From contig NZ_JACHVA010000046.1 of the NCBI RefSeq assembly GCF_014230055.1, positions 27,963-91,962 on the forward strand: a DNA stretch of 64,000 nt, in the 5' to 3' direction. A program made the translations under genes and the position numbers. The notes beneath the pieces were generated by a model. It saw nothing but the letters and a program-made list of their open reading frames with translations, had not been told where the DNA came from and made no database searches. This document shows, piece by piece, positions 43,170-52,113 of the stretch. Numbering within the stretch: the stretch's first letter is position 1; each line of letters starts with the position of its first letter. The stretch comes from Puniceicoccus vermicola (lineage in GTDB: Bacteria > Verrucomicrobiota > Verrucomicrobiia > Opitutales > Puniceicoccaceae).

Positions 43170-43841
43170 TCATTTTCGGGCGAGGAATTCGGAGATGATG
43201 GCTTCTTTCAACGGAGAGGTGTTCTGGTCGTAGAAGAGAGACTCCCCGACCTGAAGGTAGGGTACCTGTGAAATCCCTTCGGGCAAGATGTATCGATAAT
43301 TGCCAAGCGGTCTAAGTTCCACTTGCTTTTCGACATATTTGAGGTCCAGGTCCTTAACGAAGGCGCGAAAGAGCTCCAGTCTTCTCCCCATTTGAGTATT
43401 CTGGTGGTCATTCGGGCGCGGGGAGTGGAAGAACTTCATTTCCGGGATATGGTAAAGATAGACAGTGACTTCGGAACGAGCCAAGACGAAGAGTTCTTCT
43501 GTCATTCCATCTCGGTTGAAGTCCCGGATTTTTCCCAGCTCCTCCTGAGTCTCTGCAGAGAGTGTCGACATATCGACGAGGTAGTCTTGCTGATCGGGTT
43601 TTCGCCGAACAAGGATCATTGGCTCGCGTTTCCCTGGGAGGGTACAGTCTAGAGTGCGCCATTCCTGATCAATGAGGCGGATATCTCGGGAATCTGGGTC
43701 AGAAGTGTTCTGCTTCTTTCGGGAAAATTCGCTGAAATAACCAAGGAAGGCTCCCCCCGTGCCCAATTCGGCAAGAACCAGAACACCTAGGACCGCGAGT
43801 AAAATCACCGGAAACTTGATGTCTGGTCGCTGGGAGTTCAC
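43170..43841 (-). CDS. Secreted/anchored protein with SHD1-like domain, paralogue 2
   Basis: 223 aa. N-terminal anchor or signal FPVILLAVLGVLVLAELGTG. SHD1-like part: IRLIDQEWRTLDCTLPGKRE with YLVDMSTLSAETQEELGKI. The second domain aligns with the 42294 product: SEVTVYLYHIPEMKFFHSPR, ELFRAFVKDLDLKYVEKQVE and LPEGISQVPYLQVGESLFY. The two genes are tandem, 192 bases apart, and are evidently an old duplication: domain order is shared but identity is low by eye. Function unknown; both should be extracytoplasmic. Confidence 0.7.
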   Translation of the reverse strand: MNSQRPDIKFPVILLAVLGVLVLAELGTGGAFLGYFSEFSRKKQNTSDPDSRDIRLIDQEWRTLDCTLPGKREPMILVRRKPDQQDYLVDMSTLSAETQEELGKIRDFNRDGMTEELFVLARSEVTVYLYHIPEMKFFHSPRPNDHQNTQMGRRLELFRAFVKDLDLKYVEKQVELRPLGNYRYILPEGISQVPYLQVGESLFYDQNTSPLKEAIISEFLARK

Positions 43842-43904
43842 CGAATCGTAGAGAGACTTCTAATAAGGAAACTGACCCCGAATCAGTGCAAGAGGTTTTT
43901 CAGT

Positions 43905-44519
43905 TCACCCCCTGAAGAATTCCTGAATCCCACTGAGCATGAACTGTACGCCCATAGCGATAACAATCACCCCCATGTAGTTATTGATCATTTGACGACC
44001 AAATCCCGGTTTCGCCTTCGATTTCTTCCTCGACCCGAGTGCCGCGATAATGAGAACCGCCGTAACATAGGCCATCGAGATGAGAACTCCGAAGACGGCG
44101 GTCTCCGGAAAAGGCTCCCCCTGATGGGAAGCTCCAACCGTAATCACCCCGGTGATCGTCCCTGGACTAGCCCCAAAAAGAATTAGAGGGCTCAATGAAG
44201 AATCGTCCGGCTTTTTCTCCCCCGATTCCTCCTCAGAAGAGGAGCTTGGCGGCCGCATCATCGTTATCCCAATAAAGACCAAAATCCCACCACCCGCACA
44301 TGAGAAGGCGGCAAGGGAAACACCAAAAGTGTGAAGAATACGATTGCCGAAAAAGGCCGAAATCAAAAGCACCACCGTAATCATTACCCCCGCCTTAGCG
44401 GCAGCCATAATCCTCTCCCGGCGAAGCATCCCCTTGGTTGCCGAAGCAAAAATCGCAGCGCAAGCGATCGGATTGACAAGGGCGAGAATGGTGACAATGG
44501 CCTGGATCAACTGATGCAT
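43905..44519 (-). CDS. MarC family membrane protein
   Basis: 204 aa from ATG 44519 (a TTG at 44558 is an alternative). Six helices with family blocks: LIQAIVTILALVNPIACAAI at the N-terminus, AAKAGVMITVVLLISAFFGN, FSCAGGGILVFIGITMM, the SPGTITGVITVG loop and the C-terminal MINNYMGVIVIAMGVQFML. MarC proteins are widespread inner-membrane proteins once linked to antibiotic resistance; the transport role is unproven. The charged middle loop (SSSEEESGEKKPDDSS) is longer than usual. Confidence 0.88.
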   Translation of the reverse strand: MHQLIQAIVTILALVNPIACAAIFASATKGMLRRERIMAAAKAGVMITVVLLISAFFGNRILHTFGVSLAAFSCAGGGILVFIGITMMRPPSSSSEEESGEKKPDDSSLSPLILFGASPGTITGVITVGASHQGEPFPETAVFGVLISMAYVTAVLIIAALGSRKKSKAKPGFGRQMINNYMGVIVIAMGVQFMLSGIQEFFRG

Positions 44520-44632
44520 GGTCTGGGAAGGTTCTACAAACTGTCCGGAATCGAGCAAGTCTCAGATTTGCTAAATCTATAAACCAGGTTTAAAAGTTTG
44601 ATCTAGATATGAGGATCTGTTCAACTTAGTGC

Positions 44633-45583
44633 ATGAGAAGAAAACGGATTCAGCTCGAGGGACAAACAGCTTACTACCATGTGATGAGTCGAACGGTGAA
44701 CGGAGAGGCTCTCTTTGGCAACCGCGAGAGGGAGGTTTTGCGGAAGATGATCTGGCAGGTGGCTGATTTCTCGGGGATCCGGGTGGTTACTTATGCGGTG
44801 ATGAAGAACCACTTCCATGTTTTGGTGGAGGTGCCGGCGGAGGTCAGTATTTCGGATGAGGAGTTGGTGCGTCGGTATCGTCGGCTCTATCCGAAGCCTA
44901 CGCCTTGGAACCCAATGCGGGCCGAGGTTTTAGAGGGGCACCTTCGGGATAATGCTCTGGAGGGCATGGACTTGCGGAAGAGTCTGTTGCGACGGATGGG
45001 TGATGTTTCCTGGATGATGAAGACCCTGAAGCAGAGATTTACGCTCTGGTTTAATCGGTCGCGGGATCGTTTTGGACCGCTTTGGTGTGAGCGGTTTAAG
45101 AGTGTTCTGGTGGAAGGGGATCGTTGGGCGCTGCGGACGGTGGCTGCCTATATCGACTTAAATGCGGTTCGGGCGGGGTTGGTGTCAGATCCTAAGGATT
45201 ACCGGTTTTGTGGGTATGCCGAGGCGATTGGCGGCAGTCGGCTGGCTCGGGCTGGGCTTTCTGTTGTGGATAAGGATTTGGCTGGGTATCGGCAGACTTT
45301 GTATGGGGTCGGAGCCGGGGAGAAGGCTGAGAAAAAGTCGATTTCTCGGGAAGAAGCGGTGCGGGTTCTGGAAGAGGAGAAGGGAAAATTGCCTTTGTCT
45401 GTGGTTTTGCGGTGCCGGGTGCGTTATTTTACCGACGGGATGGTGCTGGGATCGCCCTCATTTGTGGAGGAGCAGGTTCAGGGAGGTCTGGGGAAGCGTC
45501 CCAAGCGGGCGCATGCGATGACCGGGACCGATTGGGGTGGTTTGGCCGTCGGGACTGGACTGCGATCCAAGCTATTTGAATAA
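44633..45583 (+). CDS. REP-associated tyrosine transposase (RAYT, IS200/IS605-like Y1 family)
   Basis: 316 aa. Y1_Tnp domain in residues about 1-180: AYYHVMSRTVNGEALFG, VVTYAVMKNHFHVLVEVP with the HUH-type His-x-His, and WALRTVAAYIDLNAVRAGLV with the catalytic Tyr before the DLNxVRAGLV block. The C-terminal 130 residues (GYRQTLYGVG, REEAVRVLEEEKGKLPLSVV, DGMVLGSPSFVEEQV) are typical of the long RAYT form frequent in Verrucomicrobia. RAYTs process REP-like hairpins as single-stranded DNA. No IS ends or partner orfB are seen, so it looks domesticated or single-copy. It separates the minus-strand block from resumed glycan genes. Confidence 0.9.
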   Translation: MRRKRIQLEGQTAYYHVMSRTVNGEALFGNREREVLRKMIWQVADFSGIRVVTYAVMKNHFHVLVEVPAEVSISDEELVRRYRRLYPKPTPWNPMRAEVLEGHLRDNALEGMDLRKSLLRRMGDVSWMMKTLKQRFTLWFNRSRDRFGPLWCERFKSVLVEGDRWALRTVAAYIDLNAVRAGLVSDPKDYRFCGYAEAIGGSRLARAGLSVVDKDLAGYRQTLYGVGAGEKAEKKSISREEAVRVLEEEKGKLPLSVVLRCRVRYFTDGMVLGSPSFVEEQVQGGLGKRPKRAHAMTGTDWGGLAVGTGLRSKLFE

Positions 45584-45691
45584 TTTTTGACCGCTGTCGG
45601 ATTCTTCGCCCTCCCTCGACTAAACATAATTGTTTCGTGGACAATGGGTTGCTTTGACGGCTAGCTTGTTCCGCTTTCCAATCCCGCACAC

Positions 45692-46673
45692 ATGAGTAAA
45701 GAGCGTATATCCGTGGTCATCCCGGTGTTTAACGAGGAGGGCAACCTGCCGGACCTTAGGCGAAAGATTATTGAAGCGCTTGAGGCGGTCGGTGCGGACT
45801 GGGAGTGTATTCTGGTCAATGATGGGAGTTCGGACGGGAGCAGCGATCTCCTCGACCAATTTCAAGCGGAGGACCCGCGGTTCCGAGCGATCCACTTTCG
45901 GCGGAATTATGGCCAAACTGCTGCGATGCAGGCGGGATTTGATTCAGCGGAAGGGGACATCATCATTCCGATGGATGGGGATCTTCAGAACGACCCCGTG
46001 GATATTCGCCGGATGCTCGATAAGCTCAATGAGGGCTATGATGTGATCTCCGGTTGGCGCAAGGATCGGAAGGATAAGAAAATTTCGCGTGTCTTTGTGA
46101 GCCGAATTGCGAACCGGGTGATTTCCTGGATTTCGGGGGTTCGCTTGCACGATTACGGTTGTTCCCTGAAAGCCTATCGTCGCGAAGTTCTCAAAGGGGT
46201 TCGTCTCTATGGAGAAATGCACCGCTTTATCCCGATTTATGCCAGTTGGCAGGGGGCGAAGGTTGCGGAAATTTCCGTTAGCCATCATCCGCGGGTCCAC
46301 GGCAAGTCGAGCTACGGTCTGGAGCGGGTTTTCAAGGTCATCTTGGATCTGATGGTGGTGAAATTTCTCCACAAATATTCGCACAAGCCCATGTATCTCT
46401 TCGGGGGATTCGGCTTGGTCTTTTTCTTCTTCGGCTTTGTTTCCTTTATCTGGATGTCCAGTTTGAAGCTGTTTGCCGATATTCAGTTAACGGGAACGCC
46501 ACTACCTCTCCTCACCGTTTTCATGGGGTCGCTCGGGGTCATGTCGATTCTTTTGGGGCTCCTTGCGGAGTTGGGCACTCGGACTTACTTTGAGTCCCAG
46601 GGCAAACGCACCTACATCATCCGCGAGACCAAAGAGGGTGAAACGATCGTCCGGGAACGAACTGACCTGCCCA

Positions 46674-46681
<8 letters not shown>
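45692..46681 (+). CDS. Polyprenyl-phosphate glycosyltransferase, GtrB/DPM1-like (GT2)
   Basis: 329 aa. GT2 domain: ISVVIPVFNEEGNLPDLRRK, CILVNDGSSDGSSDLLDQF, RRNYGQTAAMQAGFDSAEGD and IIPMDGDLQNDPVDI with the metal site. Membrane-proximal HRFIPIYASWQGAKVAEI and HHPRVHGKSSYGLERV, then two helices and LAELGTRTYFESQGKRTYII. It makes a lipid-linked monosaccharide for periplasmic transfer, or acts on lipid-linked acceptors like ArnC. It has no GtrII-like gene beside it, but the 12-helix protein two genes downstream (47430) is a candidate user (inference). Its stop overlaps the next ORF by 8 bases. Confidence 0.9.
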
Positions 46682-47423
<742 letters not shown>

Positions 47424-47429
47424 ACGACT

Positions 47430-49358
47430 GTGCGCTGGAGACGAGTTGACTCCCTTATTCTGCTCGGAGCCATTCTCGGCGGTCTCTTCGTCGCGGCGAT
47501 TGTGGCCCTTCCGCGTTGGGTTGTGGATTCGCGGATGGTCTTGGAGGTGCGATTCGAGAATCCTCCTTCCGGGACCGAGCCCGTATTTAAGCTTCGTTAT
47601 GATCGCGGGCGAGGGTTGAGCAGTTTGCGGGTGACGGAGCCATTCTCGGTAGGAACTGAAGATCCGGAACGGTTTCGATGGATTTTCGACGCTCGCCCCA
47701 TGGAATTGATCCAACTCGAGGTAACAGGTTGGAGTGGTCCTCTCGCAATTGAATCTGCGGTCGTGGAGGATCTGGATGGGGATCTTCTCTATGAGTTTGA
47801 CCCCAATCAGATTCGAGCGGCGGACGAAGGAGTGATTTATCCTCTGGAGCAGGTGGATTCGGATCGTTTCTCTCGATTGATTCTGCCGGTCTCGGAGCCG
47901 GGAGGGCTCGGTCGTCCCCATCGATTCTCGTTCGAAAGTGTGAAAGCAACAGCAATTGGATTTGTGTTGGGGGCAGGCGTGTTCTTGTTCGCTTTCCAAC
48001 TCTGTTTGCGGAAGCCGTTCGGTCTGGGGTGGATCGGCTTTTTTCGTATTCCGTATCCTGTAGCTGGAGAGGCGAACGTGCTGCCGCGATCGTGGGTTCT
48101 GTCTTCTCTGATCCTTCTCGGGGCCTTGGTGCTTCTCCGGTCTTGGGAGAATTTCCTCCATCCGAGTTTATTCGTCGAAGACGCCTTTCACTATTTTAAC
48201 TTCTATTATAACTCCAAGGTCTCTCTTTGGGATGCTCTTCTTCGGCATCCGAACGGCTATCTCAATATCCTGCCCAACGTGATGGCGTGGGCATTTGCCT
48301 GGATGGATGTCCGGTCGATTCCTGGAGCCTATGTGGGCTTTGCTGTTACCTTTGCGCTATTCGCTGCGTCCCTGCCGCTCCTAACCGGGTGGTTTCGGAA
48401 TCGATGGATCGCCTTTGTGGTGCCACTGGTTCTGGGCCTCAGTGGAATGAACCACATTTTCTACTACACGACGCTGACCTTTCAGATGTACGTGTCGGTC
48501 TTGGTCCTGCTCGGAATGATGTTCCTGCCGGCCTCGCACGGGAGTCTGGGGTTGGCACTCCGGATTCTGATTGGAGTGCTCCTCGTGTTTTCGGGACCGT
48601 ATTCGGTGGTCGCGGTGCCAGTGGGGCTCATGCTCCTCGTGCTGTTTCAACCCTCTCGGCAGTCTTTTTTCTGGGCCTCAATGGTCTTCGCGGGGATCGT
48701 TTTTTTGGAAACCTCATCGGGAATGGTGCGATTACAGAATGCTCTCGAGCCGTCGGTCTTGGAGCGGATGGGGCGGGTAATGGTGGAGCGAGTTCTCTTT
48801 TTTGATTGGGGAATCGTCGAAGTCTCGACGGGGATTTGGATTGTTGGGGCGTTGATCGTGCTGGCTTATCTGCTCCTCTGGAATGACGCTTCTTTTCGAC
48901 GGATTGGGACGGTATTCCTCGCAATTGTCGCTCTGGCGATGGCTCCTCTTTTTCTTAGCTGGAAATTTCTCCTCTATTCGGATCCCTACGACTGTCACGT
49001 TCTTATCTCCCAGTTCTTTTGGTTGATGTTCCTGCTCTACGCCGCCGATCGGATTTCCGAACGGTTCGGAGGCCTCCTCAAGATCGCTCCCATTTTTGCC
49101 ATCCTGTTTGTGGCTTTTGTTGGCATTGATCAGGTGAAGAGTCCAAACAAGAGATATTATCCGCCCAATCCTGAGACCATTCGGTTTGTTGAGAAGGTTA
49201 AGATCGCCGAAGAGTTGCATTTGGAAGACGAGAACGAGTTCGTTATCCTCGACGGAGTCGGTGCCTCTCAGGAAGCCTTTGCACCGCACTTGCGAGTGGG
49301 CAGTAAAGAGACAGATGCCCGGCAACGTACGCCGGAGGAGCTCGGGCTGAAGGATTGA
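47430..49358 (+). CDS. Polytopic membrane protein with N-terminal extracytoplasmic domain, GT-C-like
   Basis: 642 aa, GTG start 47430. One helix at residues 8-30, a beta-rich extracytoplasmic domain (about 35-160) and then about 11 helices. The first large loop after the second helix reads HPSLFVEDAFHYFNFYYNSK, an acidic motif (ED) expected at the active site of GT-C enzymes, followed by LRHPNGYLNILPNVMAW. The N-terminal domain pattern recurs in the proteins at 28044 and 36929. Probably uses a polyprenyl-phosphate sugar, perhaps from the GtrB-like enzyme two genes upstream (inference). Downstream lies the acetylation pair. Confidence 0.72.
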   Translation: MRWRRVDSLILLGAILGGLFVAAIVALPRWVVDSRMVLEVRFENPPSGTEPVFKLRYDRGRGLSSLRVTEPFSVGTEDPERFRWIFDARPMELIQLEVTGWSGPLAIESAVVEDLDGDLLYEFDPNQIRAADEGVIYPLEQVDSDRFSRLILPVSEPGGLGRPHRFSFESVKATAIGFVLGAGVFLFAFQLCLRKPFGLGWIGFFRIPYPVAGEANVLPRSWVLSSLILLGALVLLRSWENFLHPSLFVEDAFHYFNFYYNSKVSLWDALLRHPNGYLNILPNVMAWAFAWMDVRSIPGAYVGFAVTFALFAASLPLLTGWFRNRWIAFVVPLVLGLSGMNHIFYYTTLTFQMYVSVLVLLGMMFLPASHGSLGLALRILIGVLLVFSGPYSVVAVPVGLMLLVLFQPSRQSFFWASMVFAGIVFLETSSGMVRLQNALEPSVLERMGRVMVERVLFFDWGIVEVSTGIWIVGALIVLAYLLLWNDASFRRIGTVFLAIVALAMAPLFLSWKFLLYSDPYDCHVLISQFFWLMFLLYAADRISERFGGLLKIAPIFAILFVAFVGIDQVKSPNKRYYPPNPETIRFVEKVKIAEELHLEDENEFVILDGVGASQEAFAPHLRVGSKETDARQRTPEELGLKD

Positions 49359-49473
49359 GTTTGCCGTTTTCGGTTATCGGCAAAGGTGTTTCTCTGAATG
49401 GCTTGTTGTTGTGAGCTTTTGTCGCTCGTTCTGGATTTTTGCCCAAATGTCGGCTACGATCCCGATTCTCTGA

Positions 49474-50889
49474 ATGGTTTTCAGCTCCCACGTATTTCTC
49501 TTTCTCTTTCTGCCGTTGGTATTGGTTTCGTATTACCTTTGCCCGCGGCCGGGGAGAAATGTGGTTTTACTGGGTTATAGCCTCCTCTTTTATGGATGGG
49601 CAAATCCGCTTTTTGCCCTCCTTCTCCTCTTGACGGTAGGGGTCTGTTACCTCGCGGGGCAACTGGCGGCCCGTCGTCATCGACCAGAAGGTGGCAGCGG
49701 GCGAATTGGGCTTTTGCTGGGGGTAGTATTTCCTCTGCTGGTCCTCGGGGTTTTTAAGTATTTCAACTTCGCCCGCGACAACTGGAATGCGATCGCGGCG
49801 GCATGGGGTCCCGGCCTCGCGGAATTGGACATAGCCCTGCAGGTCGTCCTGCCACTCGGTCTTAGTTTCTACACCTTTCAGGCGATCACCTATGTCGTCG
49901 ATATTTACCGCGGGGATGCTCGGCCGCAAAAAAATCCGCTGGATTTCGCTTCCTATATTGCGCTCTTTCCCCAGTTGGTAGCGGGGCCGATCATTCGCTA
50001 TGGGGAAATTGAGAGGCAGCTTCGGGAAAGGCGGGAAACCATTAACCTCTTTGCCAGAGGAGTCGGATTTTTCAGCATCGGGTTGGCGAAAAAGATCCTC
50101 CTCGCCAATCCCTGCGGGCAGATTGCGGACGCCGTATTCGCAACAGGGACCACGGCGGCAGCGGATGCCTGGACCGGAGTCTTCGCCTATTCGATGCAGA
50201 TCTATTTCGATTTTAGCGGTTATTCGGACATGGCCCTGGGTCTCGGGTTGATGTTCGGATTTGTCTTTCCGATCAATTTCAATTCTCCCTACCGTTCTGT
50301 CTCGATCACTGATTTCTGGCGGCGATGGCACATTTCCCTTTCGAGCTTTCTCCGGGACTACCTCTACATCCCGCTCGGGGGAAATCGGAAAGGAAACCTT
50401 CGGACGTATGCGAACCTGATCACGGTAATGTTGCTCGGAGGACTCTGGCACGGTGCCTCTTGGACTTTTGTGGTCTGGGGGGCATGGCACGGAGTGGGGC
50501 TGGCCGTCGAACGTCTCTGGAATCAAAGAGTTGGGCGAAGGATCGCTCCTACCTACCTCGCGATTCCTCTGGTCTTTGTCATTGCCTCCCTCGGGTGGGT
50601 TTGGTTTCGGGCGGATTCCTTTTCTCACGCTGCGGAGATCTTTCGCAGTCTCTTCGGTTTGGCTGATCCCGATGAACGGGCTCTTTTGCTCGATGGATGG
50701 ATTCGTCAACCCTATCTATTGCTGACACTCTTCGTGGCTCTCGGGATCTCCTGGTTCGGAGTGCCGACCCATCGGCTCCTGCGTTCGATTGGCTTCGCTA
50801 AAGCTATTGCCATTCTGCTCATCCTGGTTCTGGCCGTAGTGGCGATGTCCAACCAGAGCTTTAACCCCTTCATTTATTTCAACTTCTGA
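49474..50889 (+). CDS. MBOAT family O-acyltransferase (AlgI-like)
   Basis: 471 aa, about 11 helices. AlgI hallmarks: VFLFLFLPLVLVSYYL at the start, GYSLLFYGWANPLFALLLL, VLPLGLSFYTFQAITYVVDI, ASYIALFPQLVAGPIIRYGE, QIYFDFSGYSDMALGLG, SISLSS-type FWRRWHISLSSFLRDYLYIP and the His-containing LLGGLWHGASWTFVVWGAWH. It moves acetyl groups from the cytoplasm across the membrane for O-acetylation of exopolysaccharide. The SGNH partner overlaps its stop (TGATG). Start at ATG 49474, 115 bases after the previous gene. Confidence 0.95.
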   Translation: MVFSSHVFLFLFLPLVLVSYYLCPRPGRNVVLLGYSLLFYGWANPLFALLLLLTVGVCYLAGQLAARRHRPEGGSGRIGLLLGVVFPLLVLGVFKYFNFARDNWNAIAAAWGPGLAELDIALQVVLPLGLSFYTFQAITYVVDIYRGDARPQKNPLDFASYIALFPQLVAGPIIRYGEIERQLRERRETINLFARGVGFFSIGLAKKILLANPCGQIADAVFATGTTAAADAWTGVFAYSMQIYFDFSGYSDMALGLGLMFGFVFPINFNSPYRSVSITDFWRRWHISLSSFLRDYLYIPLGGNRKGNLRTYANLITVMLLGGLWHGASWTFVVWGAWHGVGLAVERLWNQRVGRRIAPTYLAIPLVFVIASLGWVWFRADSFSHAAEIFRSLFGLADPDERALLLDGWIRQPYLLLTLFVALGISWFGVPTHRLLRSIGFAKAIAILLILVLAVVAMSNQSFNPFIYFNF

Positions 50890-52070
50890 TGGATCGCGAA
50901 AAAGAAGCTTGGGAAGAATTGGAGCGCTCATCCGTGAGTTGCGGAAGCCGTTGGCTTTTGGTCGGAGTTTTTCTTTTTGCGGTGTTTGCTGTTTTTGTGG
51001 TCGATCTGTGGCATCCCTACGGCCCCCGGGATGCGGTCCGCACGTTTTCCGAACGTTCGCGTCCTTTGGAAACGGATACGGGGAGTTTTGATAAAATCCG
51101 ATCGTGGAACCGCGAAGTTCTCACCGACATCGAAGGCTTCGAGGCGCAGATTGAGGATGAGAGTGTCCTAGCGCGCACGATTCCTTTTTATCAGTGGTTC
51201 ATGGTTCGGGCTCTGAGCACCTCTGGAACTGGCCGCGTTCTCATTGGTCGGGACGATTGGTATTTCTTGAAAGAGGGGTTGGAGACGACTCTGGGATGGG
51301 GCGCGGAGGAGAATCTGAAAAAGGCTGACGCGGCGGTTCGTCGCTTAGCCGGGCAGTTGGCCCAGAAAGGGATCTCTCTCATACTCGTGCCGATCCCAGG
51401 GAAGGCGGATCTATATCCGGGTCAGTTTTCCTCTCGTTTTACGACAGACGGTGTCCTGGCTCCGGCACAACGGCGGGAGCGATTTTACCGGAACTGGGCA
51501 AGCCTGCCGGGAGTCGATGTTCTGCCTGCCCGAGAGTTGCTGACCCGTCTCCGGGAAAAGGGACAGCCCGTATTTTTGGAGCGTGACACTCATTGGACTC
51601 CCGCTGCGATGGAGACCGTGGCCCGAGCCCTCGCGGACTCGATTCAGGAAGAGGTCGCCGATATTGAGAGTGGGGGTGAGCCCGTTTCCTCTCCGGGTGA
51701 TTTGGTGGAAATGATGCGTTTGCCTGTCGCTTTGACGCCGGAACAGCAGGTGGAGGTGGAGAGAATTTCGACGGAGATTTCATCCACCCGCGAATCCGGA
51801 GTCATCTTTCTGGGAGATAGTTTCGCTGCGGTTTTCTCGGACGCTGTTTTGGGCTGGGGGGAGAATGCGGGTCTCCAGGATCGGCTTCCGGCGTTGCTTG
51901 GGGAATCCTTCGATTTTCGATTAAATTATGGGGATCCCGTATCCGGCCCGGGTAGACAACTGGAGCGTCTTTTGAACTCGATGGGAGAAGATTCTCGGCC
52001 GCGAGTCGTTATCTGGGAGTTTGCCGAGCGTTTTCTCGACGAGGGCGAGTGGGATGGCCTATTTCGGTGA
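50889..52070 (+). CDS. AlgJ/AlgX-like SGNH O-acetyltransferase
   Basis: 393 aa; ATG 50889 overlaps the AlgI-like stop by one base. One N-terminal helix (about 22-42) anchors a periplasmic domain. GRDDWYFLKEG is the usual AlgJ/DltD-like entry motif. ERDTHWTPAAMETVA provides the Asp-x-His pair, and VIFLGDSFAAVFSDA the nucleophilic Ser of the GDS block, so the Ser-His-Asp set appears complete. It receives acetyl groups from the MBOAT partner and places them on the exported glycan. No carbohydrate-binding module as in AlgX is evident. Confidence 0.9.
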   Translation: MDREKEAWEELERSSVSCGSRWLLVGVFLFAVFAVFVVDLWHPYGPRDAVRTFSERSRPLETDTGSFDKIRSWNREVLTDIEGFEAQIEDESVLARTIPFYQWFMVRALSTSGTGRVLIGRDDWYFLKEGLETTLGWGAEENLKKADAAVRRLAGQLAQKGISLILVPIPGKADLYPGQFSSRFTTDGVLAPAQRRERFYRNWASLPGVDVLPARELLTRLREKGQPVFLERDTHWTPAAMETVARALADSIQEEVADIESGGEPVSSPGDLVEMMRLPVALTPEQQVEVERISTEISSTRESGVIFLGDSFAAVFSDAVLGWGENAGLQDRLPALLGESFDFRLNYGDPVSGPGRQLERLLNSMGEDSRPRVVIWEFAERFLDEGEWDGLFR

Positions 52071-52113
52071 GCTGATCCATGTGGTGATCAAGCTGCATCG
52101 TTCTTTGGGGCCC

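Noticed and set aside
44580..44592. Palindrome TAAACCAGGTTTA 41 bases before the RAYT ATG, with its half-site also at 56009 and 56145
   Set aside because: Short AT-rich palindrome; the other two places share only 8 bases, too little to call a transposon end.
49567..50709. 380-codon open frame on the minus strand
   Set aside because: Shadow of the AlgI-like gene; composition Pro/Arg-rich and no recognisable domain, while the + strand frame carries every MBOAT motif.
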